Shown here in pieces: positions 49,466 to 59,170 of a DNA stretch of 64,000 bases. The stretch is from Sesamum alatum (taxonomy: Eukaryota; Streptophyta; Magnoliopsida; Lamiales; Pedaliaceae): assembly GCA_034509735.1 (NCBI GenBank), contig JACGWO010000002.1:29187636-29251635 (forward strand). Direction: 5' to 3'. The position numbers were made by a program, and so were the translations under genes. The notes below the pieces were generated by a model that was given only the letters and a program-made list of their open reading frames with translations, ran no database searches and had not been told where the DNA came from. How positions within the stretch are numbered: position 1 is the stretch's first letter; every line of letters starts with the position of its first letter.

Positions 49466-50818
49466 TGTTAGAATAGGTGATCAGAAAGCTAATAGGTTTG
49501 GAATTTTGTAACCTATTTGACAACTTGATGTAGTGTAATATTATGTAATGAATAAAATGGGTATTCGTTACTTTGGTATTCTCTTTGTTGCACTCCCTTT
49601 ACATATGCTAAAATGGTATTGTACTTATATCTCAACAAAGCCCAGAAACCATGATTAACAACTCATGCAGTTGGGCCACGCATTGGATGGTGGTCATGAA
49701 ACCATTTGATTAAGAATTGGGTCTGAAACGTTCCAAGTCGAGGAACTCGAGACAGGGCATCGAGAGTCCTATAGAGACTTGCATCAAAAGTCGTTTTCAT
49801 TGGATGAGTGACGTGTTTCATAGGCGACTGGCGTCGACGCCTACATGATCATGATGGGTTGGTCGACTGAAGTCGGGCCGACTGGACTGACTCACGGGGA
49901 TCATCATATGGAAGCCTTGGAGGCTTGGTCGGTATGATTGGATTTCCTCGATTCTAATAGTACGGGAGTAGTCCTCGCACTTGAGGACCCATAGCAGTTA
50001 CGTGCACAAGATGGTTGTGTCTTGGATCTTGCGAGAGGTGATCATTCTGTAAGATGATCATTATAAGCCCTGTCTAGTGCAGTCAGAATGTGTAGCGAGG
50101 ACGGTGGGTTCCAAGAAGAGGATCCGTCCCCTGTCAGTATGTGACAGAGGTATCTCCTATGCACTCGGAGACACGTTCATGTTGTTTAATGTTGTGGCCA
50201 CAGTTGTTGGTCGAACAAGGAATGATTTCCTGTGTCGACACAATGAGGCATACGTAGTCTGGAGTATTTAGCATAGATACCTAGTCAAGGATGGGAACCG
50301 ACGCCCAATTCCATACCCTAGACTAAGGCCGGGAGACGGTAGACGGAAGGACCGTACCCGTACGGAAGCGGCTCCTAAATGATCACGCCAACATTCACCT
50401 AGTCTCTAGTGCCATGGACCGTTGCTAGATGGCCACCCATGGTAACGGGCCCTTGTGGGACACGGGCCCAAGTCTAGCTGAGGGTGAACCTAAAAGGTCA
50501 CACACAAATCACCGAGAAGGTTGAGAAATTGATGGAGTCAATTTCGAAGGATGAATAAGTAATTGGATTACTTAGGGGATTGTCCATTCGATGGACGGGC
50601 CGATATTGTATCGGGCCCTCGTTGTATCGATAAATGGGATTTATCGATTAATATGGAAAGTTGAGATGTTGGTTCCTTTAATTGGATTAAAAGATCAATG
50701 GGAATTATTTAAGTGGACCTTAAATTAAATTGAATTTAATTTTGAGTTCGTTATAATTGAATTACGGTAAAACCCGATCCATTAAATTTAAACCCGAGAG
50801 ATGTATTAATTCCTTTTA
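49466..50818 (+). repeat. 3' LTR fragment of copia family B, plus (5' ~1353 bp only)
   Basis: Starts TGTTAGAATAGGTGATC after the polypurine tract and follows the complete B LTR until CCCGAGAGATGTATTAATTCC, where homology ends near 50818. The remaining ~0.85 kb is missing here but present at 35001-35882. The conserved block is at 50374-50510. Confidence 0.88.
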
Positions 50819-51214
50819 ACTTACTTTGCGTCCTCAACACCCTCACTGATCTCTGTAAGTAATGCCTTCACTTTGTATAACCTTTTCATAATCATAATAT
50901 AATTCCTAGGCCTGTTTAAACAATAAAACTCGTGTTGAGGACTTCATTAAAGACAAATTCAGTAAGATAATTAGAGAATCTGGCGGAGTGTTTGTTATTA
51001 ATTTAACATAGAATCTATTGGGAGAAGTCAAACAATTGTGAAGAAAAAGAATGTGGGAACAGAGAATCTATGGGGAGTCGAACAATCGTGAAGGAAAACC
51101 AACAGAAGAGAACTTCAAGAATCCTACATGTGGAAAGTTATTTTGTTTACAAAAGATTATAGGGGTAATTTAGCCAAATCAACTAAAGATTAGAAACTTA
51201 TATATCTATTCATA
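50819..51214. other. Flanking DNA between copia and MULE
   Basis: AT-rich sequence with no recognised feature. Confidence 0.4.
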
Positions 51215-51223
51215 CTTTTATAT
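51215..51223 (+). repeat. 9-bp target-site duplication of MULE, left
   Basis: CTTTTATAT, repeated exactly at 57649-57657. A 9-bp duplication is the hallmark of Mutator-type insertion. Confidence 0.93.
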
Positions 51224-51288
51224 GGAAAATTCTAGGACGAGCCCGGTGCGGCCAAGCCAACCAATAATAACACGCCATGTGGAAATTA
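51224..51288 (+). repeat. MULE terminal inverted repeat, left
   Basis: Begins GGAAAATTCTAGGACGAGCC and includes GCGGCCAAGCCAACC and ACACGCCATGTGG. The reverse complement of 57584-57648 matches at about 63 of 65 positions. Confidence 0.95.
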
Positions 51289-51409
51289 AATTTTCTTAAT
51301 CAAAATAAACAAATCCTTAACTCAACCTAACAATGATTAGTTTTTCAACAGTAATAAAAGAAAAAAAGCCCAAATTCAAATTTCCAATTCTAAATCCCCC
51401 CGTTCAATC

Positions 51410-51850
51410 TCCAATTCTAAACCCGCCTCCAACCTGCAAGAGTCATTCTCTCCACCGCCGTCGCTCTTCGAGAGTCCTCCGCCCTGCAGAAACAGTTCTA
51501 GAGGCTGAGTCGCAATGTTTCGGAGGCCATCGCCTCATTGAAGGACACTTTTGAACCTCGACTCGGCTTGTGAGCCGCCGGCGTCGACGCCGTCAAGCTG
51601 CCGGAGACAGGTGTGGGGCAGTGTTGTACAAAGCTTGACGCAGTTGTACCCGTACCAGTACAGCCAACTTCCGGAGAAATTGGTCTCAAATCTTCGCAAG
51701 CATTACGATTCTTTGCCACTCAAGTCAAATGATTTTTTTGTTTTTCGTTTTTCTTCTTTCGGAAGTGGTATTTGAACATTGGGTTGAAATTGAATTCGTT
51801 TATCTGATTTATAGCTATGCGCAAGCGGGTTTTGAAATGTTTGATGAAGA
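51410..51850 (+). pseudogene. Captured gene fragment with an intron (unidentified)
   Basis: A locally GC-rich stretch reads in plus-strand pieces such as GVDAVKLPETGVGQ (near 51565-51610), YQYSQLPEKLVSNLRKHYDS (near 51655-51715) and, after a T-rich interval ending TTTATAG at 51811, YAQAGFEM (51813-51836). The interval 51727-51811 looks like a small intron, with GT near the end of the first piece and a pyrimidine-rich AG end. The reading frame changes near 51600-51650. This resembles host exons carried by Pack-MULEs. I do not recognise the parent gene with certainty. Confidence 0.45.
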
Positions 51851-51883
51851 AGTGAATGCTAGTGGCTCCCTGTTTAAGCTTAC

Positions 51884-52064
51884 CTTTGCTTGTAACTTTG
51901 ATATTATTTCATGGGCAGCCATGTCAAGGGCACTGGATAGTTCTTTTGATTCGCCATTTCTTTTCGGAATAATAAGCCCATAGCCCCTAGCTTTCCTCCT
52001 GTACACTATGTTACCCTCACCTCCAAGATGATACACAATAATATAGCCATTTCTGGGAGATTCT
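51884..52064 (-). pseudogene. Captured exon fragment, minus strand, entering gap
   Basis: The minus strand is open from the gap leftward and encodes NGYIIVYHLGGEGNIVYRRK and SSALDMAAHEIISKLQAK. It is followed exactly by a consensus splice donor (GTAAGC, complement at 51878-51883). The composition looks like a real exon. It has opposite orientation to the neighbouring fragment, so it was probably acquired separately. Parent gene not recognised. Confidence 0.4.
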
Positions 52065-52564
52065 NNNNNNNNNNNNNNNNNNNNNNNNNNNNNNNNNNNN
52101 NNNNNNNNNNNNNNNNNNNNNNNNNNNNNNNNNNNNNNNNNNNNNNNNNNNNNNNNNNNNNNNNNNNNNNNNNNNNNNNNNNNNNNNNNNNNNNNNNNNN
52201 NNNNNNNNNNNNNNNNNNNNNNNNNNNNNNNNNNNNNNNNNNNNNNNNNNNNNNNNNNNNNNNNNNNNNNNNNNNNNNNNNNNNNNNNNNNNNNNNNNNN
52301 NNNNNNNNNNNNNNNNNNNNNNNNNNNNNNNNNNNNNNNNNNNNNNNNNNNNNNNNNNNNNNNNNNNNNNNNNNNNNNNNNNNNNNNNNNNNNNNNNNNN
52401 NNNNNNNNNNNNNNNNNNNNNNNNNNNNNNNNNNNNNNNNNNNNNNNNNNNNNNNNNNNNNNNNNNNNNNNNNNNNNNNNNNNNNNNNNNNNNNNNNNNN
52501 NNNNNNNNNNNNNNNNNNNNNNNNNNNNNNNNNNNNNNNNNNNNNNNNNNNNNNNNNNNNNNNN
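52065..52564. other. Assembly gap of 500 N inside the MULE
   Basis: Exactly 500 N. The true length is unknown. Confidence 0.99.
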
Positions 52565-52637
52565 AATACTCATAAAGACGTACAATCATCAAACCAGAGA
52601 CCAAAGTAGGGCTCGACAAAACAGATGGGGTTCCTTT

Positions 52638-52865
52638 TTAGAGATTCTTATCAAAATGACCCAATATCTTTTTAAAATAGAAAGATTGTGGGCCATTTTT
52701 ACGGATATCCTCGACAGCTTTGTTGTAGATATCAAGTTCTGCTCTATCTATGTCCCCAGAGTGAAAACCCAATCTGTCTTGATCTTCTGCTTCCAAGTCC
52801 GCCCGGGTATCGTCAGCAAATTGTTGAATAGCAATTTCACAAGTTTCATATTGTGAATTTATCAT
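52638..52865 (-). CDS. Unidentified 75-codon open frame inside the MULE
   Basis: ATG at 52865 and stop at 52638. The product is acidic and polar (AIQQFADDTRADLEAEDQDR, then FYFKKILGHFD) with no signal peptide or membrane segment. It sits between the gap and the DNA polymerase fragment, so it may be part of the same captured organellar or plasmid segment, or a MULE gene fragment. I do not recognise a family. Confidence 0.25.
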   Translation of the reverse strand: MINSQYETCEIAIQQFADDTRADLEAEDQDRLGFHSGDIDRAELDIYNKAVEDIRKNGPQSFYFKKILGHFDKNL

Positions 52866-52984
52866 GAGCTCTGGCTCATAAAATATTCGATTTTTTATAA
52901 AATAAAAAAAATATAAGTCGGTTTTCTTTCTCGGATCTGCAGATCCCTATTTTCAAATAGGATCTTGAGGTTATAGTCTCTTTG

Positions 52985-53191
52985 ATCGGAACAAGCAGTC
53001 AGTTCCGCCTTGATGTCGGACCAGTATTGTCCCTTTTCTTTATCTCAGGATACCTCTATGAGAGGATGGAAAGCCCATTCAAGGTCTTTGTTAGCTCACT
53101 CTTTGAGAGCAGGTTAGAGGCAAGGAAAGATGGTAATGAGGCCTTGGCCTATGTGTACAAGATCCTTATGAATTCGCTATACGGTGGATAA
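52985..53191 (+). pseudogene. Fragment of family B DNA polymerase (mitochondrial plasmid type)
   Basis: The open frame includes SGYLYERMESPFKVFVSSLF, ESRLEARKDGNEALAYVYK and then KILMNSLYGG, and stops at 53189-53191. K-x3-N-S-x-Y-G is motif B of family B DNA polymerases. The surrounding residues resemble the dpo genes of linear mitochondrial plasmids and their copies in plant mitochondrial DNA. Only about 60 residues remain and no Met starts the frame (it opens from a TTG). The enzyme replicates linear protein-primed plasmids; here it is a captured, non-functional piece inside a nuclear transposon. Confidence 0.65.
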
Positions 53192-53414
53192 TTGGTTCAT
53201 TTCGATCGGTTCAGAAGTCATGAAGAAATTAATGGTTATATGCTATAGAATAATGAGTCTATAGAACTAGTAAAACAATGTAGCTTAAAGTTAAGTCACT
53301 TTTTCGGAACAATGTGAGCAAGCATCACATATGAAATAGAATAATACGAGTCTATAGAACTAGTAAAACAATATAGCCTAAAGTTGAGTCTAAAGAATAG
53401 TTCTTGCTTTTGCA

Positions 53415-56400
53415 TTATATATTTGACCTCCAAATAGGACTCAATGGATCCTGCAAAAATTGAATAGAATAATTATTAAGACAACATTATAGTGTAACAT
53501 AAATTAAATAAAAAACAGTTGTAGGGAAGAAATAATTGCCTGTGTTGAATTATTAATTTTGTTAAACTCTTCCATCATACTTGTAAATGATTGGGGTTGT
53601 GCATGCCACTAGTAAAACTGGGACACTAAATAAAGCAACAAAGTAAGAAATTTTTTACAAGTTATGATGTAAAAGAATAACTAGAACATTGTAATCACTT
53701 TAACCTGGCGATGAATTTCTGGAACAAAACCAAATGTCCCATATGACCCTTGCACATGAGTACCTGAAAAATATGCTTCAAATTTTTACTAACCTATTTT
53801 GATGAGATCCTCATGGTACTATAATTTATTAAACAAAAATACCTTTAGATAAATTCAACATTTAACACTTACCATCAACTTGGTTGCTTGGAGCCAAAAT
53901 ATTAGATGAATTTTGGATTTGTGCCATGTGATTTGCAACAGAATTCCAACTGAGATGCACGCACTTTTTTATACAAAAAAAAAAGAAAAAAACCAACTTA
54001 ACAAATTAGAGGAGAGAAAACAGGAGTAACCTACTCAAATCAAAAGAAACATAAATATCAGTATTTTTCTAGAACTTTCAAATACTACTTCAAATTAATA
54101 AATTTAGTATTTAATCAACTGGTATTTTCAAAATACATACGAAATAAGTAGATACGCAAGTTGTCAATATAATGAAGTTACCAATATAGCTACAACTTAC
54201 CGATTGATTATTTGAAGTTGGGATGGCTACAATTGATGTCGGTGAAGCAGGAACACGAATATCTTGAGATGTAGATCTAACTTGCTTCTTAGCTTTTCCT
54301 TTTCAGAAACACATTCTTTAAATTAGAATTATATACATAAAAAGTATAAATTGTAAAACAAAAAAAAAATAAAAATTAATTTAATACCTAATAGCTCTAA
54401 CTATGTAAACAATTCTAATTAGTTGATAACACATATACAACAAAATAATGTGAAGGTGAATATAAATTGGTTCAGAAGATAGTTAGTACCTGTATTTGTT
54501 GTCTTCGGCTTTCTCTTTTCAAAATGATTCTTGATTCTAGCATTTTTAGTTCCTTTTGGTTTTGCTCGAAGAGGATCCAATATCGGTCTAACCTCAGGTA
54601 CCTCGACAAAGTCATCTCTAACCTGCTTACCCTTCATTGCTAAAGTTGAATCTGAATTTTTCTTCTTAAGAAACTCATTTAGAAGTTTGCTTCCATCTGC
54701 AAAAGCTGTCAAGATAATATTTCTTGCTTCCTTACAATTTTCACTTCTCGTCACAAGATCATAAGCTAATCTCATTGCCCTATTAGTGTACATGACTCTT
54801 GCCTCCTTGTCATCCATTCTTGTAAGCTCACCTTCATCCAACATATAAACATGCTTTCTCACATTTTTAGTCCATCGAGTGTGAATATAATGTTGAGGAA
54901 TTTCATGAACATTTTTTCGATGAAGAGCTACTAAAGCATGTGAACAAAGCATTCCCATCCAAGTATATTTCTTGCAACTGCACTCAACTTTCAAAGTATT
55001 TATATCAAGAAATACAGTGTATACCCGTTTGGTCTTGCTCTCGGGATTGGTTAACTCGAATTCATACACCGTATCTCCGAATGGAATTTCTTTACATGAC
55101 AGAGCACCAGTTCCAGTTAGATAATCTTTCTCGAACTCCTTGTACATAGTGTTTGTGTAAATTTTGACTGCATGCTTCAGGATCTTACTATCTTGGACAG
55201 CAATTGTTGGACTACTTTGGCTAGAAAAAAAGTCGGCATCGGCTTCATTTCTACGCCATTTTCCAAGTAAATCCTTTTCATATTTAAGGACAAACTCATA
55301 TAAAGATATGGTTTTGGTGGAGATCTCATTCAATGCATGATTTGTACTCTCGCTTCTAGATGTTGATCTAACTCCACCATGAAAGAAATCAGAATTGAAA
55401 GCAGGGGACCATTTACCTCTAATCTTATATAGATTGTTCAACCAACGATGATTTTGAGCATTAAACTTATTAACCATTTCCTCCCATGTCTTCTCAAACT
55501 CTTCCTTTGTCTCGCAATGATATAAGCATCTATTGAAAAAACTATGAAACTCTCGGCTAGAGTTAAAACTATTCAAGTGCGATGGAGCATTTTTTGATAT
55601 ATGCCACAAGCAAAGACGGTGACGAGCATTAGGAAACACTCCTGCAATTGCGTTAGCCATGGCTTGATCTTGGTCAGTAAATATTGACGAAGGAGCTTTA
55701 CTTCCCATTGATTCCAAAAACGTGTTAAAGAGCCAATAGAATGATTCCGTAGTTTCATCTGATAAAAAAGCACATCCAAACATTATGTTTTGCCAGTGAT
55801 GATTAACACCAACAAAAGGAGCACAAACCAAATCATATCTATTTGTCCTGTAAGTTGTATCGAAAATCACCAAATCCCCAAAGCAATCATAATCAATTCT
55901 TGATTGATTATCTCTCCAGAATACATTGGCTATCCGACCTTCTTGATTGAATTGAATGTCAAAGTAAAAGCCCGGCTCCGTGTTTGCTTTACCTTTGAAA
56001 TGCCTAACCAAGTTTTGAGCATCACCAGGTTCAATCAATGTAGTTTTCAACATGTTGAACACCATTACATTCTTCGGACATGTAGTTAAAGCAATCAATT
56101 GGACGCAATCCGGCCTTTTTCATTGACTCAATAGTAGCTCCTTTTTCAGTAGATATAGATCTTGCAGACCTTAAAAGATGCTTACCATTCGATGGAGCAA
56201 ATTCGTGGTTGTGTTCTTTTACAAATTTTGCAACTCTCCACAGGCCATCCTTATCAATATTAAACGCTATCATTGCTTTGCATTCAGTTCTGGTAGTATT
56301 TCTTTTTCTAGTCCCTTTGGAACGTGGTCTTTCGTCCTTAACTCCTTCTTTCGAGCATAAATAAGATTTCCACCTAAGCATATTGGTCCCACTGACATAA

Positions 56401-56650
56401 TATTGCTTTCCTTTGCGAACACTGAAGCCAACCAAATTAGCATAGTCTTGATACAATTCATACGCCTCATTCTCGGTCTGCGCAACTTGTACTAATAGTC
56501 TTCTTTCAACTTCTGCGATATAAGCATTCATTGTTAACTTATTCCCATGAGATTCTTCAATGGAATGAAGGTGGTCGTCATCTTCCTGGTCACTATCTAA
56601 ATGTACTATCTCCTCAATCCCTCTATTTTCATGACTAGAATTCCGCATGT
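53415..56650 (-). CDS. FAR1-related MULE transposase, multi-exon, one frame break
   Basis: ATG 56648 (MRNSSHENRGIEEIV) follows an intron acceptor at 56651. The main exon 54490-56650 has an FAR1 WRKY/GCM1-type zinc finger (AYELYQDYANLVGFSVRKG..., YLC, TECKAMI, EHNHEF; about 56200-56480). It then has a MULE transposase domain with Asp in FDTTYRTN (near 55861), Asp in IFTDQDQAMAN (near 55675) and Glu in TSRSESTNHALN (near 55350), and a SWIM zinc finger CSC...C-x-H (about 54938-54982). Later exons have consensus splice sites: 54201-54298, 53873-53949, 53705-53763, 53540-53617 (GC donor) and 53415-53450, ending PLSPIWRSNI. Near 56065 the frame shifts and ~14 residues usual for the family are absent, so this copy may be inactive. 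Related host FAR1/FRS proteins are transcription factors, but the terminal repeats show this is the transposon's own gene. Confidence 0.8.
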
Positions 56651-57346
56651 CTGCTAACAAAAAAAACAAAAAAGCCTTAGTATATAAATTAATGCTAGTA
56701 TAATAATACACAATAAATTAATTCTTTATGACTTCCGAACAAATCAAAGTAAACCACTTGCAGAACACTAAAATCACACGGATCACTATACTGAATTATG
56801 CCATACTTTTTATTATACTAAAGAACATATCATAATTTATATAGAAGTATTAAAATCATATCATAATTATTCCATAACAAATTCAGTATTAAAACTTTTT
56901 ATTATACTAAAGAACATATCATAAAAAAACAACTATTAAAATCTGTTTTGCACTTGTCTTTTTCCAATATTTTCTTCTCCAAATTTCCAAAAATCTGTTT
57001 TGCACTTCCTAGTTCGCCAATTCAACATTATGAGTCTAGGGCGAGCCCGGTGCGGTTAGATAGTCTATCAGTAACATATTAAATTCCTAATTCAAAAACT
57101 GGTAAATATTAAGATTTCTGATAGTTTAGAATATATCAGAAATTGAACATATTTCGAACACTCTAGTTCGCCAATTCAAGATTTCTGATAGTTCGAACAT
57201 ATTCCTTCATACAATCATGAGAATTACGGGTTAAACTATAGAATTAATGGAAAACATCAAATCAAAAGGCAAACACTCTAAAGAATTAAAAAATAAAAAA
57301 ATATGTCATCGAACTTTACACGAAAATAAAATCAATATCAACTTAC
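56651..57346 (-). other. Intron in the 5' untranslated region of the transposase gene
   Basis: The donor GTAAGT (complement ACTTAC at 57341-57346) and a T-rich acceptor ending GCAG at 56651 bracket an AT-rich stretch. The upstream exon (57347 to about 57440) would be untranslated, and the promoter would lie near the right terminal repeat. It also contains a short terminal-repeat-like fragment at 57034-57056. Confidence 0.5.
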
Positions 57347-57583
57347 TTGATTCAATATCTGCAAATTAACTGTAGATGTTTGGTTATCTTCAAATCGTTG
57401 AATTAATGGAGAAGACGATGAATAATTGAAGAAGAAGAAAGAAATTAGTTTAGTTAGAAGATGAAATTCTATGGAGATTTTATTCCATATAGGACTCCAC
57501 CTAAAATATTATTATTTTTTAATTATAGATTTAACCATGGTTTAGCTTTAAACTTAAAAAACTAATTTTTCTAAAAGCAATAA

Positions 57584-57648
57584 TAATTTCCACATGGCGT
57601 GTTATTATTGGTTGGCTTGGCCGCACAGGGCTCGCCCTAGAATTTTCC
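57584..57648 (-). repeat. MULE terminal inverted repeat, right
   Basis: Reverse complement of the left repeat with two mismatches. The transposase reads away from this end, so it probably carries the promoter. Confidence 0.95.
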
Positions 57649-57657
57649 CTTTTATAT
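57649..57657 (+). repeat. 9-bp target-site duplication of MULE, right
   Basis: CTTTTATAT, an exact copy of 51215-51223. Confidence 0.93.
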
Positions 57658-58217
57658 AAGTATAAATAGATAGAGATATATATAGTTGTAATGTCCAGTT
57701 GCATTGTAATAGACACATATATATATATATAAATATATTCTCTCTATGATGACTAAGTACGATTGGAAATTTATAATAATTCAATAATATCAACGACAGT
57801 GCAATAAACAAATATGAAAAATTAAGTTTTCATTACAGTTCAATATTATTCATAATTCTAGTTATAACTAAAATATTTATCATGGTCTTTAATTATGGCT
57901 AATATTTTGGTATCACCTACTAAACAACGGCAATAGGTCATTTGTGTCACGGACGCAATCTTAGAGGTAGTTTAAACTTGGATAAGCTTATCGTAAATAC
58001 TCAAACTTTCTGTGTAAAAGATTCAAGTTAAATTGGAAAATCTATGATTAATTTACACTTCTGTATATTAGCCTAAATAAAAGGTTGAATTAGAACACCT
58101 TGTAGTCTTATGATCATGTCTAATAATTAGAAGATCGATGATTAGGAAGTTGAACTAACTCAATCTCCTTTCCAACAACCATGGCAAGACTTTTGGTGAT
58201 TCTCCACACCGAGCATC
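57658..58217. other. Upstream intergenic and promoter region of the PELPK-like gene
   Basis: AT-rich; includes a (TA)n run near 57718-57730. No transposon or coding similarity. It probably contains upstream control sites, but none is recognised with confidence. Confidence 0.4.
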
Positions 58218-58225
58218 TATAAATA
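58218..58225 (+). promoter_or_regulatory. TATA box of PELPK-like gene
   Basis: TATAAATA, 108 bases before the ATG, in the usual position for a plant core promoter with transcription starting near 58250. Confidence 0.65.
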
Positions 58226-58325
58226 CCATTGAATCCAAAACTCTATGCATCACTGAGAACATTGAACACTTCCAATCAAAGAAAACCTTTCCTGATCAGC
58301 CACCTCTCAATTTCCTGCTGAAACG

Positions 58326-58613
58326 ATGGCATTTGATACCCGCGCTTCTTTTCTCTTGCTATTGCTCATTACTCTGTCATCAATAAGTGGCAACACGAAT
58401 CAAGCAGAGGCGCGCCACCTCCTGGAGTCGGCCTTACCCGACATTCTCAAACCTGAAATACCTCGGCTACAAATTCGAGCTTTGCCGAAGCCGGAGCTTC
58501 CAACACTGCCAAAACTTGAGCTGCCAGCTTTGCCCAAACCTGAACTCCCAAAGTTTTCCGAATTTCCTAAACCCACTATGCTGGAGGGACCGAAATCCCC
58601 TTATTTGAATTAA
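58326..58613 (+). CDS. Secreted PELPK-type proline-rich protein (95 aa)
   Basis: ATG in good plant context (AAACGATGGC), stop TAA at 58611-58613, no intron needed. Residues 1-28 form a signal peptide with a hydrophobic core (FLLLLLITLSS), probably cut after AEA before RHLLES. The mature part carries repeated Pro-Glu-Leu-Pro-Lys-type units: KPELP, KLELP, KPELPK and EFPKP. This is the pattern of PELPK1-like wall-associated proteins, one of which (Arabidopsis PELPK1) promotes germination and early growth. Arabidopsis PELPK1 is longer with many more repeats, so this is a short member. A TATA box and an intact frame support a live gene between two transposons. The role in the wall is inferred. Confidence 0.8.
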   Translation: MAFDTRASFLLLLLITLSSISGNTNQAEARHLLESALPDILKPEIPRLQIRALPKPELPTLPKLELPALPKPELPKFSEFPKPTMLEGPKSPYLN

Positions 58614-59059
58614 TCATTGATATGTTTCTCCTTGACCCCAATGCTACTAGCAAGAAGGGATGATAAGAGTTACATCAGTGTAGAGATTTTATGAGAAATG
58701 GACTAGAAGTAGAAAAAACAAGTAGAATTAACTTTTAATTTCACCAAAACTTGATCAATTTGAAACTTATCACGTGGCCAAAAATTGGATACTTTTTTGC
58801 ACAGTTTTTGATCACTTTTTGCACATGAGAACTAAAATTACTACTAAAAAAATTATATTACCAATATGTTTACCACCTCTTGATTTATATAGGACTAGTT
58901 CAGAAAATTGGGTTTATGTGCATGGGTGGCAAAGTTTCAACTTGATGGAGGAAATCACTAAGCTCAAAAAAATAAGACAAGGTACCTCCAACAGAAAGCA
59001 AAAATCAAGACTTATCAAGATTAGCATAATGTGTCAAATTAAATTGGTAACCCCGGTGT
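58614..59059. other. 3' flank of PELPK-like gene
   Basis: Probably holds the 3' untranslated region. No clear canonical polyadenylation signal close to the stop. A 96-codon open frame at 58774-59064 is not supported as a gene. Confidence 0.4.
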
Positions 59060-59062
59060 ATT

Positions 59063-59170
59063 AATACTAGCCGTGTAATCGGGGTAGGTAAGTGGTAAAG
59101 TAGTACTTTTCCCTTACCCCCCTTAATTAGTACCTCCCTTACTTACCCCATCTTCGCCCATTAGTATAAA
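59063..59170. repeat. Short foldback (MITE-like)
   Basis: Inverted arms around GGGGTAGGTAAG (59080-59091) and CTTACTTACCCC (59139-59150) with one mismatch. Weaker complementarity extends outward through ATACTAG and CTAATGGG-type sequence. About 108 bp in all, possibly a small DNA-transposon derivative. Confidence 0.45.

Larger units (their letters stand above)
51224..57648 (-). mobile_element. Mutator-like element (MULE) with FAR1-type transposase
   Basis: The ends are ~65-bp inverted repeats (51224-51288 and 57584-57648), starting GGAAAATTCTAGG, with two mismatches by eye. They are flanked by the perfect 9-bp duplication CTTTTATAT. Inside are a minus-strand multi-exon FAR1-like transposase (53415-56650, with a 5' untranslated exon beyond 57346) and, in the left part, fragments that look captured: spliced exon-like pieces and a DNA polymerase fragment. 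The element spans 6425 positions, including a 500-N gap of unknown true size. Confidence 0.92.

Noticed and set aside
51815..52619. Open frames of 193-256 codons across the second gap
   Set aside because: Only the part left of the gap (51884-52064 minus) has real sequence; the rest is N.
54531..56360. Plus-strand frames inside the transposase gene
   Set aside because: Antisense shadows of the FAR1-like exon.
58774..59064. 96-codon plus-strand frame downstream of the PELPK-like gene
   Set aside because: No domain, signal or promoter; AT-rich chance frame.
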